Source of the DNA: Nitrospiraceae bacterium
GTDB lineage: Bacteria > Nitrospirota > Nitrospiria > Nitrospirales > UBA8639
Direction: 5' to 3'
DNA length: 64,000 nt
Assembly: GCA_020632595.1 (NCBI GenBank)
Contig: JACKFF010000018.1
Coordinates: forward strand, 1 to 64,000
The notes beneath the pieces were generated by a model, which was given only the letters and a program-made list of their open reading frames with translations, ran no database searches and was not told the origin of the DNA. The translations under genes were made by a program, and so were the position numbers. This document shows, one piece after another, positions 43,075 to 52,515 of the stretch. Position 1 is the first letter of the stretch. The number at the start of each line of letters is the position of its first letter.

Positions 43075-43207
43075 GGCTATAAAGAGTCCCTTTGCATCAA
43101 TACTCTTGAATACAAGATGCAGCAGCCCTGTCAGGACAACCGCAGAGAATTCCCAATAATTGCCAGCCCGATCGGCAGAAATTTTCAGAGGATCTCTCTC
43201 ACACGAA

Positions 43208-43660
43208 TTACAGGGTATACGTCGAAGAGCTTTTCAGATAGGCCAAGGAGGGATCCTGCGGGGAAACCGAGATGACGGGACAACCATCCAGGAAATGATC
43301 TGTCACGAAGCCCAATGCCTCAGACTCATAAGGAAATAACCGGACAACCGCGACAACTGTCTTCCCCAGGGTAGGAAAAACCAATTGAACATCTTGCGGC
43401 CGTTGGGTTTTCAGCGTTTTGGTCAGAGCTTTTTTCAAACTTCTGGCTGAATCTTTCGGTAAGACCTCATTGATGGTCCGTCCAAGCAGATGCTCTCCAC
43501 CTAGAAGGTGTGGACAGGGAACAGGGAAAAAACAATCCTGATAGATTCCATTTTTATCCCAGCGAAAGATTTTATGGGGAATAAACGAGACATGATCCCC
43601 TGAAAAAATCCTGCTCAAAAATTCTTCCCACATAGCCTTTGACCAACGCTCCCTGGACAT
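43208..43660 (-). CDS. PAS-like domain protein
   Basis: 150-aa cytoplasmic protein. The sequence from residue 28 has the outline of a PAS fold: IFRWDKNGIYQDCFFP, LLGRTINEVLPKDSARSLKKALTKTLKTQ, and a closing beta sheet (DVQLVFPTLGKTVVAVVRLFP). The segment after it ends with STYTL. No output domain is attached. A good ribosome-binding site (GGGAGG) precedes the ATG. It probably senses a small ligand or redox state and passes this to another protein, but no partner gene is next to it; the membrane gene downstream is only loosely linked. Confidence 0.72.
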   Translation of the reverse strand: MSRERWSKAMWEEFLSRIFSGDHVSFIPHKIFRWDKNGIYQDCFFPVPCPHLLGGEHLLGRTINEVLPKDSARSLKKALTKTLKTQRPQDVQLVFPTLGKTVVAVVRLFPYESEALGFVTDHFLDGCPVISVSPQDPSLAYLKSSSTYTL

Positions 43661-44063
43661 GCCGCCTCCCTGGTGTTCTATCCATTCCCGCTATTCTATG
43701 AGATAACTCTCCCACTGCATATTTCAGTGTCCTCTGATCTTTCAGAAAGTAAATAAGAGTTTTCACCTTGTACACAACTGGTAAAATCCCTAGTTATTGG
43801 GAAAAAAGTTCCTAGCATTCTCTCTAATGGTATTAAAAAGGGAACAATTAATACAATTTGTATTCAGCTCTTTATCTGAAACTTAGGCAGTTTTCTTCGT
43901 TCACAAGAAGGACGTGGCCCAGGCTTTTCAGCCCATAGACGAAACCGTACTCTAATACTATCTGAATCAGTTGAAGATGGCAGAAAACCAAGGAAATTTA
44001 ATCAACGGCCTGCCTACCATCATGACCAATGGCATAAGACCATTTCCATAATCAGGCTATCCG
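43661..44063. other. Intergenic region with palindrome
   Basis: About 400 bases between the PAS-like gene and the decarboxylase gene, both on the minus strand. The segment is A/T-rich and should contain the promoter of the PAS gene. A perfect palindrome lies at 43850-43864 (separate entry). No gene was recognised. Confidence 0.45.
43850..43864. promoter_or_regulatory. ATACAA-T-TTGTAT palindrome, copy 1
   Basis: AATACAA-T-TTGTATT, perfectly symmetric. It lies about 190 bases upstream of the PAS-like gene start. The same 13-base core occurs at 48742-48758 upstream of another minus-strand gene. It could be a regulator site; the regulator is unknown. Confidence 0.35.
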
Positions 44064-45293
44064 TTAGAGGCAGTAGGTCCGCAAGGGAGGAAATCCATTA
44101 AACCCCACAGACGCATAACTGCTGGTATAGGCACCGGCACTTAAAATTTCGATTCGATCTCCGATATCCAAATTCAGGGGCAACTCATAGGAGGTTTTTT
44201 CATATAACACGTCCGCGCTGTCGCAAGTAGGACCCGCCAAAATCACCGGTCCCGTTGGACCCTCACGGAGGGTGCGCAGGCGGTACTTAATACATTCATC
44301 CATCGTTTCAGCCAAACCGCCAAACTTACCAATATCGAGATATACCCATCGCCGAACATCTTCGCGGGATTTGTGAGCCACCAGGATGACTTCGCTCTGG
44401 ATGACTCCCGCATCCGCCACCAGAAATCGACCGGGCTCAATCATCAGTTGAGGAGGCGTGACACCAAATGATTGCCGTAGAGCCTGTTGAATGGTTTGGG
44501 CGTAATCGGAAAATGGCCGAAGGATCGTATGGTAGGTAGCCGGAAGTCCTCCGCCAATATTAATCCATTCCAACTCAAGACCCTGGCTCCTTAATTGGCA
44601 GTACAGTTCCGCAGCCTCCTGAAGAGGCTTGACCCATTGCTGCGGATCGGTTTGTTGAGACCCCACATGGAACGTCACTCCCAAGGGATTTAACCCGAGG
44701 TGACGACTGGTGAGGAGCAAATCATACGCCATGGCCAGGTCACAACCGAATTTTCTAGAAAGAGGCCAATCCGCGTGTTTCCCTTGGCTTAGGACTCGAC
44801 ATTGCACTCCCGCGCCAGGAGCCTGTCGACTCAATTTTTCGAGTTCGGCCACACTGTCAAAGGCAAAGAGCCTCACTCCGCAGCCAAAGGCATACGCAAT
44901 ATCCACCTCTTTTTTAACCGTGTTGCCATACGACAGCCAGGTGGCCGGGACCCCGAGAGACAAACACAAATCCAGTTCATACCGGCTTGCAATATCAAAG
45001 CGTGAGCCCAACGTGGCTAACAGTTGAATAATTTCCGGGGCGGGATTGGCTTTCACCGCATAATGAATCGCTGCATAAGGAAATTCTCCTTGAAGCTCAA
45101 GATACTTATTTCGGACGTGCTCAAGATCAAGGGCCAAAAACGGTGTCTCAGGACGACCAGCCAGGAACTGCTCGAGTTTTGGGGTTAGCCCGCGACAGTC
45201 AGCCTTTGACAACTCCTGGCAAAGGGATGGAGCACATGTGAGAACAGAAACCTTCTCATGTTCAAACTCGGAATTAACAAAACTGGTCTGCAC
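44064..45293 (-). CDS. Ornithine decarboxylase-family PLP enzyme
   Basis: 409-aa enzyme of the alanine-racemase-fold (type III) decarboxylases, which make putrescine or cadaverine from ornithine or lysine. The PLP Lys is in IHYAVKANP, the glycine loop is INIGGGLPATYH, the phosphate region is MIEPGRFLVADAG, and the active-site Cys-Asp is GPTCDSADVLYE. The ending GAYTSSYASVGFNGF is family-typical. The open frame begins at a TTG at 45311; the GTG at 45293 has CAGGAG six bases before it and is preferred. It is a single gene. Family assignment is secure; the exact amino-acid substrate is not. Confidence 0.92.
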   Translation of the reverse strand: MQTSFVNSEFEHEKVSVLTCAPSLCQELSKADCRGLTPKLEQFLAGRPETPFLALDLEHVRNKYLELQGEFPYAAIHYAVKANPAPEIIQLLATLGSRFDIASRYELDLCLSLGVPATWLSYGNTVKKEVDIAYAFGCGVRLFAFDSVAELEKLSRQAPGAGVQCRVLSQGKHADWPLSRKFGCDLAMAYDLLLTSRHLGLNPLGVTFHVGSQQTDPQQWVKPLQEAAELYCQLRSQGLELEWINIGGGLPATYHTILRPFSDYAQTIQQALRQSFGVTPPQLMIEPGRFLVADAGVIQSEVILVAHKSREDVRRWVYLDIGKFGGLAETMDECIKYRLRTLREGPTGPVILAGPTCDSADVLYEKTSYELPLNLDIGDRIEILSAGAYTSSYASVGFNGFPPLRTYCL

Positions 45294-46056
45294 ATTCCAC
45301 TCCTGTGACAATGGTGATTAAATGGAAATTAAAGTTGCCGAGCCAAAAGTCCAAAAACCATCAACTACATTGGCAAGGTATCCAGAGAATCTTAAGAGAA
45401 TTGGGAAACTCTTCACATGTTTGAAACGAGATTCCCTCATCCCTGGCCCCAAGCTTTTCCGGTCCGATGGCAGACAGGATTTTCGGTTAAGAAATTTTGG
45501 TAACCTACGCGAGGAAACCCCAAGTCCGGATACACCATCATGGCTGCAGTGTTGTTTGGCGGGACTCGGTGGATACGTCGAAAGGGCCCAACTAGTGTGG
45601 GAAAGAGGCGAGCATGAGCTCGCTGCAGGACTCGATGAGTGAAACCCGATTCCCGGGTTTCAGCTCGGCCATGAAAGAGAACACACGTTCGCGGGATGGA
45701 AGTTCCTTAATTCCCTAAGCAGGGGTCACGAGACAAACTTTCAGCCAAAAACTTATTCTATAAAAAACCCTCACAAGACCACGATTCAATCTGAAATTTG
45801 CTCTTCAATTTGATCGAAGACAGCATACCACGGGCTTCTCCGTCTGTGAATGCCTCCTCCGTCCCTCCAAACAAAATATTTTTGGAGAGGACCATCTAGC
45901 CTATTTGAAGTTCTATACCGATTTCACAAGAGAGTCGGCATTCAAGAGACTGCATAGTGATGCACGCCTCCGCGGCATGACCGGACGAGGAGCGGTAGGG
46001 ACAGAAGAAATTCATCGATAAGCATAAAAACATTTTTACACAACATTCACGGGCGC

Positions 46057-46085
46057 AAGCCGACATGGTAATCGGCTTTTGTTCT
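46057..46085 (+). terminator. Terminator-like hairpin without an upstream gene
   Basis: AAGCCGA ... TCGGCTT, a seven-base stem with an eight-base loop, followed by TTGTTCTTTTC. No plus-strand gene lies upstream for more than a kilobase. Confidence 0.55.
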
Positions 46086-46287
46086 TTTCACGCCATGGCC
46101 ATCAGGCCATACTGTTATTTGAGCCTTTCCGGCTCCTAATGAAATACCCGGCGTTCATATATTCCGTGAGCCAACCCTATCTGGCTCATCAATAAGACCA
46201 GGACATTGGCATAAACTATAACATTCTTCACATTCATCAGCCCTATCCTTTCTTAAGGATTTGATTGTGCGTTGATCGATCCTGGTA

Positions 46288-46330
46288 AGGCCCTTGCCAT
46301 CCTGGGTTCCGGCCCAGGAATCAAGGGCCT
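46288..46330 (-). terminator. Large hairpin 3' of exported-protein gene
   Basis: AGGCCCTTG ... CAAGGGCCT encloses a second stem CCTGGG ... CCCAGG with a TTCCGG loop: a two-part hairpin starting 26 bases after the stop codon at 46356. A T-tract does not follow on the minus strand, so it may stabilise the transcript end. Confidence 0.5.
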
Positions 46331-46355
46331 CTTGTATGGGAAACCTCCCTGGAAA

Positions 46356-47129
46356 TTACTGAGGGGGAAGTTCAGGATCCCCCGGTTCTCCGGAGTCCCT
46401 CATGACCGTTCCGATCAATAGCTGGTCATGACAGGAATCTGCAACATCCATTTGGCAATACATGGCCTGAGGGTCATCTTCATTCCATGCGCCACCGTTG
46501 TTAAAGCAATCCAATTTTTCAATACAGGTGTTTACCTGGTCTTCCTGGCCGGAAACCACACAGGTCGAATTGCAGGCTGCAAAGACCGGTTCAATGGAGT
46601 TACCCTTGCAATCGCTCCCCCCTCCACTAAGTAGGCAATTCAGCGCGGCGGCGGTTAATTGGCGACCGAGCTGAAGTTTCGAGTCCCCGCCCGGGGATAC
46701 GCATAACGCTTCGACAACGGGAGGAATTTGGTCAGGGCCATTGGGGTCTACGGAAATAATTTGTCCACAAATATCCATTCCCTCATATCCGATGGGGAAA
46801 TTATTCAACAGGGTGATGTCATTCTTCTTCGCATCTCGACAGGCTTTCGGACTTCCCGCCTGGCCTGGCGGTTCAAAATTACAAATTACCGTGCCATTCA
46901 TTTCATAGGTACACTTGTCCGTCGCCGTTTGATCATAGGAATTGACGGTTGACAACCAGGCTCGGATCACTTCTTCAGAAATGTTCGTACTACCAGATCT
47001 CTCCTCGCCTGCATGAGTACCCCAGAATCCGGCCGTTCGGCAAATCTCTTGGGCATTCACCTGGCTCGCAACACTTCCCAATCCCATACTTAAAACAAGA
47101 CAAACCGCACACAATATCGTGGTTCTCAT
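46356..47129 (-). CDS. Exported Cys-rich protein, function unknown
   Basis: 257 aa with a signal peptide (about 1-26, ending QVNA). The mature part starts with the ICRTAGFWGTHA motif found in many secreted proteins. It contains about 16 Cys residues, suggesting several disulphides, and many Asn/Gly/Asp residues (LLNNFPIGYEGMDICGQ; GGGSDCKGNSIEP). The ending is polar (DSGEPGDPELPPQ), with no cell-wall or membrane anchor. GGAGGG lies before the ATG. It precedes no obvious partner; the next minus-strand gene upstream (47686-48534) is also an exported protein with several Cys residues. Confidence 0.78.
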   Translation of the reverse strand: MRTTILCAVCLVLSMGLGSVASQVNAQEICRTAGFWGTHAGEERSGSTNISEEVIRAWLSTVNSYDQTATDKCTYEMNGTVICNFEPPGQAGSPKACRDAKKNDITLLNNFPIGYEGMDICGQIISVDPNGPDQIPPVVEALCVSPGGDSKLQLGRQLTAAALNCLLSGGGSDCKGNSIEPVFAACNSTCVVSGQEDQVNTCIEKLDCFNNGGAWNEDDPQAMYCQMDVADSCHDQLLIGTVMRDSGEPGDPELPPQ

Positions 47130-47685
47130 TGTTAAACCCTCCTGAGAAAAAAGTGAGTGCGTTCTTGGGAGTATTGAAATCTATGAAGACCGTTGCCTAA
47201 AAAATTTTGATGGAATATCCGGAGATCAATGCCCTTTGCATTATCGGCCTATGGGAGGACAACTTAACCCAGGCAGGAGCACTGGCGGGAAATTGAGGAA
47301 AAGTGTTCTAGCAATATTCTATATGTTGCATTGCAATGAGCTGTCTTGCCTGCAACTTTTACCAAAATAAAACAATGAACGCGTGAGGGTAAAACATGGA
47401 GAGACAGAGATCGTTTTACCCTATAAGAGCATGAAGTAGCAGAAAAGCCAAATAGGAGTCATGATAGGGATACACATCGTGAGGGCACCGGCCGGAGTTG
47501 GATGGAAAATGAAGGAGTTATACAAACCCGCTTATTTACATTCACCTATATCGTCAGCGTCACCCTCTCGCATTGTGCCTTTCACTGATCTTTATCGAAA
47601 CGATCCTCCCCCTTAATTCATGACCAAAACTTTCGCCCTTTGCCAATGAGGTCCGAGTTACGTTTCCACATAATCACATGCAACA
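47130..47685. other. Intergenic region between two exported-protein genes
   Basis: About 555 bases. A/T-rich; presumably contains the promoter of the exported Cys-rich gene. A short palindrome TTGCA-T-TGCAA at about 47325-47335 is the only symmetry noticed. No coding frame with a ribosome-binding site was seen. Confidence 0.4.
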
Positions 47686-48534
47686 TTACGGCACGATGCA
47701 TGGCACGGTATCCCCGATATTCGTCCCATTCAAGTGAACATTTCGCAATCGCGCCTTGGCCAGGCATTTCCACTTATCATTTGAATCCTTTCGACCCTCG
47801 AGCCGAATACGATAGTGATGGTCTTCCTTCAAATCAGGAATGACATAAAAATTGTTTTCAAATTTTCGAATTTTTTGGTTCACGTCACACGCATCGGTAA
47901 AGGTATCGCCCCAATCCTTCCAGCAGATTTTCCATTTATCATATTTATCTGGCTGCACACTCCAGGTCACTTTGATGTTGCAAGTGCCTTTGTCAAAATC
48001 ACAGGAATGTCCACCCTCAAATCCGTCAGGACCTGTAGTGAGCCAAACTGACCCCCCAATGCCTTTTTCATCATGCGGAGGTTCGTAGGGCTCGCTTTCG
48101 CTCTCCTGCTGGGGAAGGCCGGCGGGACAATCCGGATCGGCAGAGCAAGCGTTCAAGTTACAATAGCCATCCGCCCCACAAGGCGGTGGCCCATCGATGC
48201 TATCCAAAGCAGCCAGGTATATGAGGTCAGAATTCTGCAGTCGAATCGCCGCATGATCGGCTTGCCGGGAGAGCGCTTGGTCTAAGCCCACTGCCTGCTC
48301 GGCATCCGTCTGTAAACACTGCTTTCCATCAATCCTCATTTCGTGATCTTTGGGCAGAGCAGGGAGAAAGTTCCGCATCTCTGACGTACACAGAGGCGGA
48401 AACTGACGCAATTCCCCTCTCTGGGTTTCCACCCCTACCCACTTCCTTTCACTATCCGACCCCGCATACACCGAGGACGCCACGAATCCCAAAACAACAA
48501 CCAACACAATCATTCTAGATATAAAAATTTTCAT
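47686..48534 (-). CDS. Exported protein with FN3-like domain
   Basis: 282 aa with a signal peptide (1-24, MIVLVVVLGFVASSVYA). The open frame reaches 48627, but the ATG at 48534 has GGAGGGG seven bases before it. A helical middle part (LDQALSRQADHAAIRLQNSDLIYLAALDSIDG) is followed by a Cys-rich motif (CGADGYCNLNACSADPDCPAG) and a C-terminal beta sandwich (CNIKVTWSVQPDKYDKWKICWKDWG ... YRIRLEGRKDSNDKW, given here in parts) resembling fibronectin type III. Its function is unknown. It is an exported gene like its downstream neighbour. Confidence 0.75.
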   Translation of the reverse strand: MKIFISRMIVLVVVLGFVASSVYAGSDSERKWVGVETQRGELRQFPPLCTSEMRNFLPALPKDHEMRIDGKQCLQTDAEQAVGLDQALSRQADHAAIRLQNSDLIYLAALDSIDGPPPCGADGYCNLNACSADPDCPAGLPQQESESEPYEPPHDEKGIGGSVWLTTGPDGFEGGHSCDFDKGTCNIKVTWSVQPDKYDKWKICWKDWGDTFTDACDVNQKIRKFENNFYVIPDLKEDHHYRIRLEGRKDSNDKWKCLAKARLRNVHLNGTNIGDTVPCIVP

Positions 48535-48741
48535 GATGGCGCCCCTCCTTTTATTCATTTCAATGCATGAGCGAACCACGAGCTGAAGTCGTGCAATTGT
48601 TGTATTCAAGCAAAAGCCATTCCGCACGCTGAGGAGTAATGGGCAACTATTCTAAATTCTTAAACCTATTGTACGGTTAAGACAAAGAAACGGTGAGGAG
48701 AATTTTCGGAGGGAAGGATGAGAGGGTTCGGGCGGGCCCCA

Positions 48742-48758
48742 AGATACAATTTGTATCT
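48742..48758. promoter_or_regulatory. ATACAA-T-TTGTAT palindrome, copy 2
   Basis: AGATACAA-T-TTGTATCT, a perfect 17-base palindrome, about 210 bases upstream of the exported FN3-like gene and 88 bases beyond the HyuB stop codon. The 13-base core is identical to that at 43850-43864. The remainder of this 310-base gap shows no gene. Confidence 0.4.
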
Positions 48759-48845
48759 ATTCGGATACGACGTTCTTGATGGATGCCATGAGGGATTTTT
48801 CAAGGATTATCGGGCCTGAAGACCCCGGCTCACGAATGAGGTTTC

Positions 48846-50468
48846 TCATGTAAGGTTCTCCATGATTGTGGAGTTCCTCTTCCCCAACTGTCCGAGATTC
48901 TCGTTGATTCCATATCCCCCGCCGCCTGGGGTTTCGATGGTGAGTTCATCCCCAGCTTCAACGGGGAATGAACATTTTCCAGGAACGTCTTGTTCTTCTC
49001 CGTTTTGCTTCAGGCGGTTGCGACCGGGTTGCCCTGACTCCCCGCCTTCCAAACCATAAGGGTTGATAACGCGCCGATCGGACAACAAGGTTACCTCGGC
49101 AGGCTGAAGGAATTCGTACGTTCGGATGATTCCGTCTCCGCCTTGATGCTGACCGCTTCCTCCGGACTTTTCCCGAAAGGCATAGCGCGCAATTCGAAAC
49201 GGATAGGCGTACTCAACCGCTTCCACCGGTGTGTTCAGGGTATTGGTCATGTGTGAGTGGCGTCCACTCCCCCCATCATATTCAGGACCTGCGCCCATCC
49301 CTCCGCCGATAGTTTCGTAATAGGCAAAGGGCCGGTTGTGTCGTTGATCCCATCCACCGATGGTGAGATTATTCATTGTGCCCTGGCTGGCCGCCGGAAT
49401 GCGATCAGGACAGGCTTGCGCCAGGGCTCCCAGGAGAACATCCACAATTCGCTGGGAGGTTTCGACATTTCCGGCCGCCACCGCGGCGGGACGTCCGGCG
49501 TTGACCAATGTGCCTTCCGGCGCGTTGATCTGAATCGGCCGCAAACATCCGCTATTGGCAGGGATATCCAAACCCAACACACATCGGAACACATAGGCCA
49601 CTGCGGACAACGTAACCGGATAGACGGCGTTGATGCTACCAGGCCGTTGCGTATCGGTTCCAGAAAAATCCACCGTGGCCTGATCATCTTCAATCATGAT
49701 GGCCACACGAATGACGGCAGGTTTCTTAGTGAATCCATCATTATCCAGAGTGTCTTCAAAACGGTAGCAGCCATTGGGTACCGTGCTGATTAACTGGCGG
49801 GTCATACGTTCGCTGTAACGAAGCAGGGCATCCATTTCCGCGAGCAGCGGTTGCGCCCCAAACCGTTCAGCCATCGCTCGCATCCGTTCACCTCCAATCT
49901 GATTCGCCGCCAATTGAGCCTGGAGGTCACCCATGCGTTCCTCCGGAGTGCGGACATTCGCCAATAACATCCGCCAGATGTCATCATTCTTTTTATGGCC
50001 CACCATGAGTTTCACCGGGGGGATAATGAGTCCTTCTTGAAAAATTTCCTGTGACAACGGCATCGACCCCGCCGACATTCCCCCAATGTCGGCATGGTGC
50101 GCGCGATTGGCGACCAACCCCAAGAGAGTGGGAGGAGAGGTGTCTTCCACAAATACGGGCGACACCACCGTGAGATCGGGAAGATGTGTGCCCCCGCGAT
50201 AGGGATCATTGACCATGGCCACATCGCCAGGCGCCAACGTCAAAGACTCAAGGCAGGCTTGCACCGACAAAGGCATGGCTCCAAGATGAACGGGGATATG
50301 CGCCGCTTGCGCGACCAGATTTCCGGATGCATCAAACACCGCACAGGAAAAATCACAGCGTTCTTTGATATTGGGCGAGAAGGCGGCTCTCTGCAGGCGA
50401 GCGCCCATTTCCTCGGCCACGGACACCAACCGGTGCTTCATCATTTCAGTGCGAATGGGATCATCCAT
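48846..50468 (-). CDS. Hydantoinase/oxoprolinase subunit B (HyuB family)
   Basis: 540-aa subunit of an ATP-dependent cyclic-amide hydrolase. Family landmarks: CDFSCAVFDASGNLVAQAAHIPVHLGAM, MVNDPYRGGTHLPDLTVV (each cited in part), NLTIGGWDQRHNRPFAYYETIGGGMGAGP and the Gly-rich end TIETPGGGGYG. It pairs with the HyuA gene upstream; their frames overlap by eight bases, so they are translationally coupled and form one enzyme that opens 5-oxoproline, hydantoin or a related ring. Which substrate is used cannot be told from sequence. Confidence 0.93.
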   Translation of the reverse strand: MDDPIRTEMMKHRLVSVAEEMGARLQRAAFSPNIKERCDFSCAVFDASGNLVAQAAHIPVHLGAMPLSVQACLESLTLAPGDVAMVNDPYRGGTHLPDLTVVSPVFVEDTSPPTLLGLVANRAHHADIGGMSAGSMPLSQEIFQEGLIIPPVKLMVGHKKNDDIWRMLLANVRTPEERMGDLQAQLAANQIGGERMRAMAERFGAQPLLAEMDALLRYSERMTRQLISTVPNGCYRFEDTLDNDGFTKKPAVIRVAIMIEDDQATVDFSGTDTQRPGSINAVYPVTLSAVAYVFRCVLGLDIPANSGCLRPIQINAPEGTLVNAGRPAAVAAGNVETSQRIVDVLLGALAQACPDRIPAASQGTMNNLTIGGWDQRHNRPFAYYETIGGGMGAGPEYDGGSGRHSHMTNTLNTPVEAVEYAYPFRIARYAFREKSGGSGQHQGGDGIIRTYEFLQPAEVTLLSDRRVINPYGLEGGESGQPGRNRLKQNGEEQDVPGKCSFPVEAGDELTIETPGGGGYGINENLGQLGKRNSTIMENLT

Positions 50469-52494
50469 CGGTGGCTCCTACCTTGATGAGAATATTCGAA
50501 TAGGTATCAATCGCGGCGTGATCCGTAGGTCCAAGATAGATGGTGGTATCATCCAGAACCAGAATGGCCGGTCCAGAGATTTCATGTCCCGGACACAAGC
50601 GGGCTCCCCAATAATGCGGGACCGGTTGCATCCCTTGAGGCAGGACCACCGGACGATCCTCCCATAGAGCTGCAGTCGGATCCGCTGACCCTCGCGGCCT
50701 GGTGGGAATGGTGGGCGGCGTCACATGGCCGACTGCCCGGACGCGTACATTCACGATTTCGATTGGAGTCTCTGTCTGACTATAGCCATAGCGCGCATGA
50801 TGAATCCGATGGAATTCCTCACGGAACAGTGATGTCAGCGACACCGCTAAGGCGAAGGATTGACCGACATAACGGACATCGACCGTTCGAGAGAGAACCC
50901 AATGGTCAGGATCCACACCTTCCCGATGTAAGTCCTTTTGCCCTTGATCAACCAACGGTTGCGTGCTCTGTTCAAGAATCTCAATCGGCGTGTCTCCCGG
51001 TAGCATCACTGTCTGGACATAATCCAATTGCACCTCCGCAGCCAACATGCCCAGAGCAGAAAGCGTGGCGGCCATGGGCGACACCAACACGTGCGGAATA
51101 CCCAGTGCTCTGGCCAGATCGCAGGCATGTAATCCGCCGGCCCCACCGAATGCCACCAGGACGGCTTCCCTGGGATCTTCTCCGCGCTCCACCGAAATGA
51201 CACGCAGTGCGCGCTCCATATGGACATTGGCAATTTGGATCATACCCAAGGCCAGGGTCTGCCGGACATCCAAGCCGGGACGAGGGGCCAAAACCATCTG
51301 CCGGCTCAGTTCATCAAACGCCTGGTGCGCCGACTCGACATTTAATTTCATCCGGCCACCTAAAAACCCGTCGGTCGGCAATCGACCTAAAACAACATGA
51401 GCATCTGTGACCGTCGGGATGGTCCCGCCCCGCCCATAACACACCGGACCCGGTTGAGCTCCGGCACTTTGAGGTCCCACCCGGAGATTGCCGCCCGCAT
51501 CGACGGTGGCCAAAGAGCCACCTCCGGCACCGACCGTATGAATATCGATGACAGGCACACGGATGGGATTTCCCCCGATTTGGGCTTCGGTCGTGACATG
51601 AATCGTCTCATGTACCAACGCCACATCTGTGGACGTCCCGCCCATATCATACGTCAGAATCCGGGTGAAGCCCGCCAACCCTGCCAGATATCGCGCGCCC
51701 ACCACACCCCCTGCCGGGCCAGACAGAATGGAACGGACGCCATGCCCTCGCGCCTGTGCGACCGAAATACGCCCCCCGTTCGATTGCACAATATGAAACT
51801 CGGTCGGTTTCATCTCCCGTTCTAACCGGCCCAAATAGGTATCAAGGACCGGAGACACATAGGCGTTCACCACCGTCGTACTGGTTCGCTCATATTCCCG
51901 GAATTCCGGCAGGATTTCGGAGGAACCTGTCACAAAGAATCCTTCGTCACGCAATCGCTTTGTCACCCATTGCTCATGAGCAGGATTCACAAAAGAAAAC
52001 AGAAACGACACGGCCACCGACTGAATCGCTTCATGCCGTAACATTTCAAGAATTGAGAGGAGGCCTTGCTCCTGAAGAGGCGTCAGGATGGTCCCTTCAC
52101 AATCCACCCGCTCCGATATTTCGAATGACCATGCACGCGGAATTAAGGGCGGAGAAATGACAGGGAACAGGTCGTACAACTCAGGACGATTTTGCCGTCC
52201 AATCAGCAGCACATCACGAAAACCTTTTGTCGTAATGAGAGCCGTCCGCGCCCCCTTGCGCTCCAGAATGGCATTGGTAGCGACAGTGGAACCATGCACA
52301 ATATGACGACCGGGATGATGAGGAAGTTGGGCTAACCCTTGCAGAACCGCTTCCGCAGGGTCGGCCGGGGTTGATAGAATTTTAAATCGCTGAAGAGATT
52401 GATCCGAGGAGGAATAGATGACAAAGTCGGTGAAAGTCCCTCCGATATCTATCCCCACCCACACATTTTGACTGGATTGGCCGGGAATCGACAT
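50461..52494 (-). CDS. Hydantoinase/oxoprolinase subunit A (HyuA family)
   Basis: 677-aa ATP-binding subunit. The N-terminal actin-like ATPase motif is GIDIGGTFTDFV; the second phosphate motif is YDMGGTSTDVAL. HGSTVATNAILERKGART and VARIABLE-free GGAGGLHACDLARALGI segments are family hallmarks. Normal length for separate A subunits (the fused 5-oxoprolinase has about 1280 aa). It overlaps the HyuB gene by eight bases. The dispersed repeat at 52516 begins 22 bases upstream of its ATG, so promoter and repeat lie close together. Confidence 0.93.
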   Translation of the reverse strand: MSIPGQSSQNVWVGIDIGGTFTDFVIYSSSDQSLQRFKILSTPADPAEAVLQGLAQLPHHPGRHIVHGSTVATNAILERKGARTALITTKGFRDVLLIGRQNRPELYDLFPVISPPLIPRAWSFEISERVDCEGTILTPLQEQGLLSILEMLRHEAIQSVAVSFLFSFVNPAHEQWVTKRLRDEGFFVTGSSEILPEFREYERTSTTVVNAYVSPVLDTYLGRLEREMKPTEFHIVQSNGGRISVAQARGHGVRSILSGPAGGVVGARYLAGLAGFTRILTYDMGGTSTDVALVHETIHVTTEAQIGGNPIRVPVIDIHTVGAGGGSLATVDAGGNLRVGPQSAGAQPGPVCYGRGGTIPTVTDAHVVLGRLPTDGFLGGRMKLNVESAHQAFDELSRQMVLAPRPGLDVRQTLALGMIQIANVHMERALRVISVERGEDPREAVLVAFGGAGGLHACDLARALGIPHVLVSPMAATLSALGMLAAEVQLDYVQTVMLPGDTPIEILEQSTQPLVDQGQKDLHREGVDPDHWVLSRTVDVRYVGQSFALAVSLTSLFREEFHRIHHARYGYSQTETPIEIVNVRVRAVGHVTPPTIPTRPRGSADPTAALWEDRPVVLPQGMQPVPHYWGARLCPGHEISGPAILVLDDTTIYLGPTDHAAIDTYSNILIKVGATDG

Positions 52495-52515
52495 AGAACA
52501 CTCTCTTCTTCAGGG

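Larger units (their letters stand above)
45294..46355. other. 1-kb region without a convincing gene
   Basis: The longest unassigned stretch of the window. A plus-strand frame at 45322-45642 (106 aa) has no ribosome-binding site or recognisable feature and is probably chance. Two hairpins are the only structure: a plus-strand terminator-like stem at 46057-46085 and a large hairpin at 46288-46330 beyond the exported-protein gene. The first would terminate a plus-strand transcript of unknown origin, so a small RNA in 45650-46085 is possible. Confidence 0.45.

Noticed and set aside
45322..45642. 106-codon plus-strand frame in a gene-poor region
   Set aside because: No ribosome-binding site, no recognisable feature; kept only as part of the gap description.
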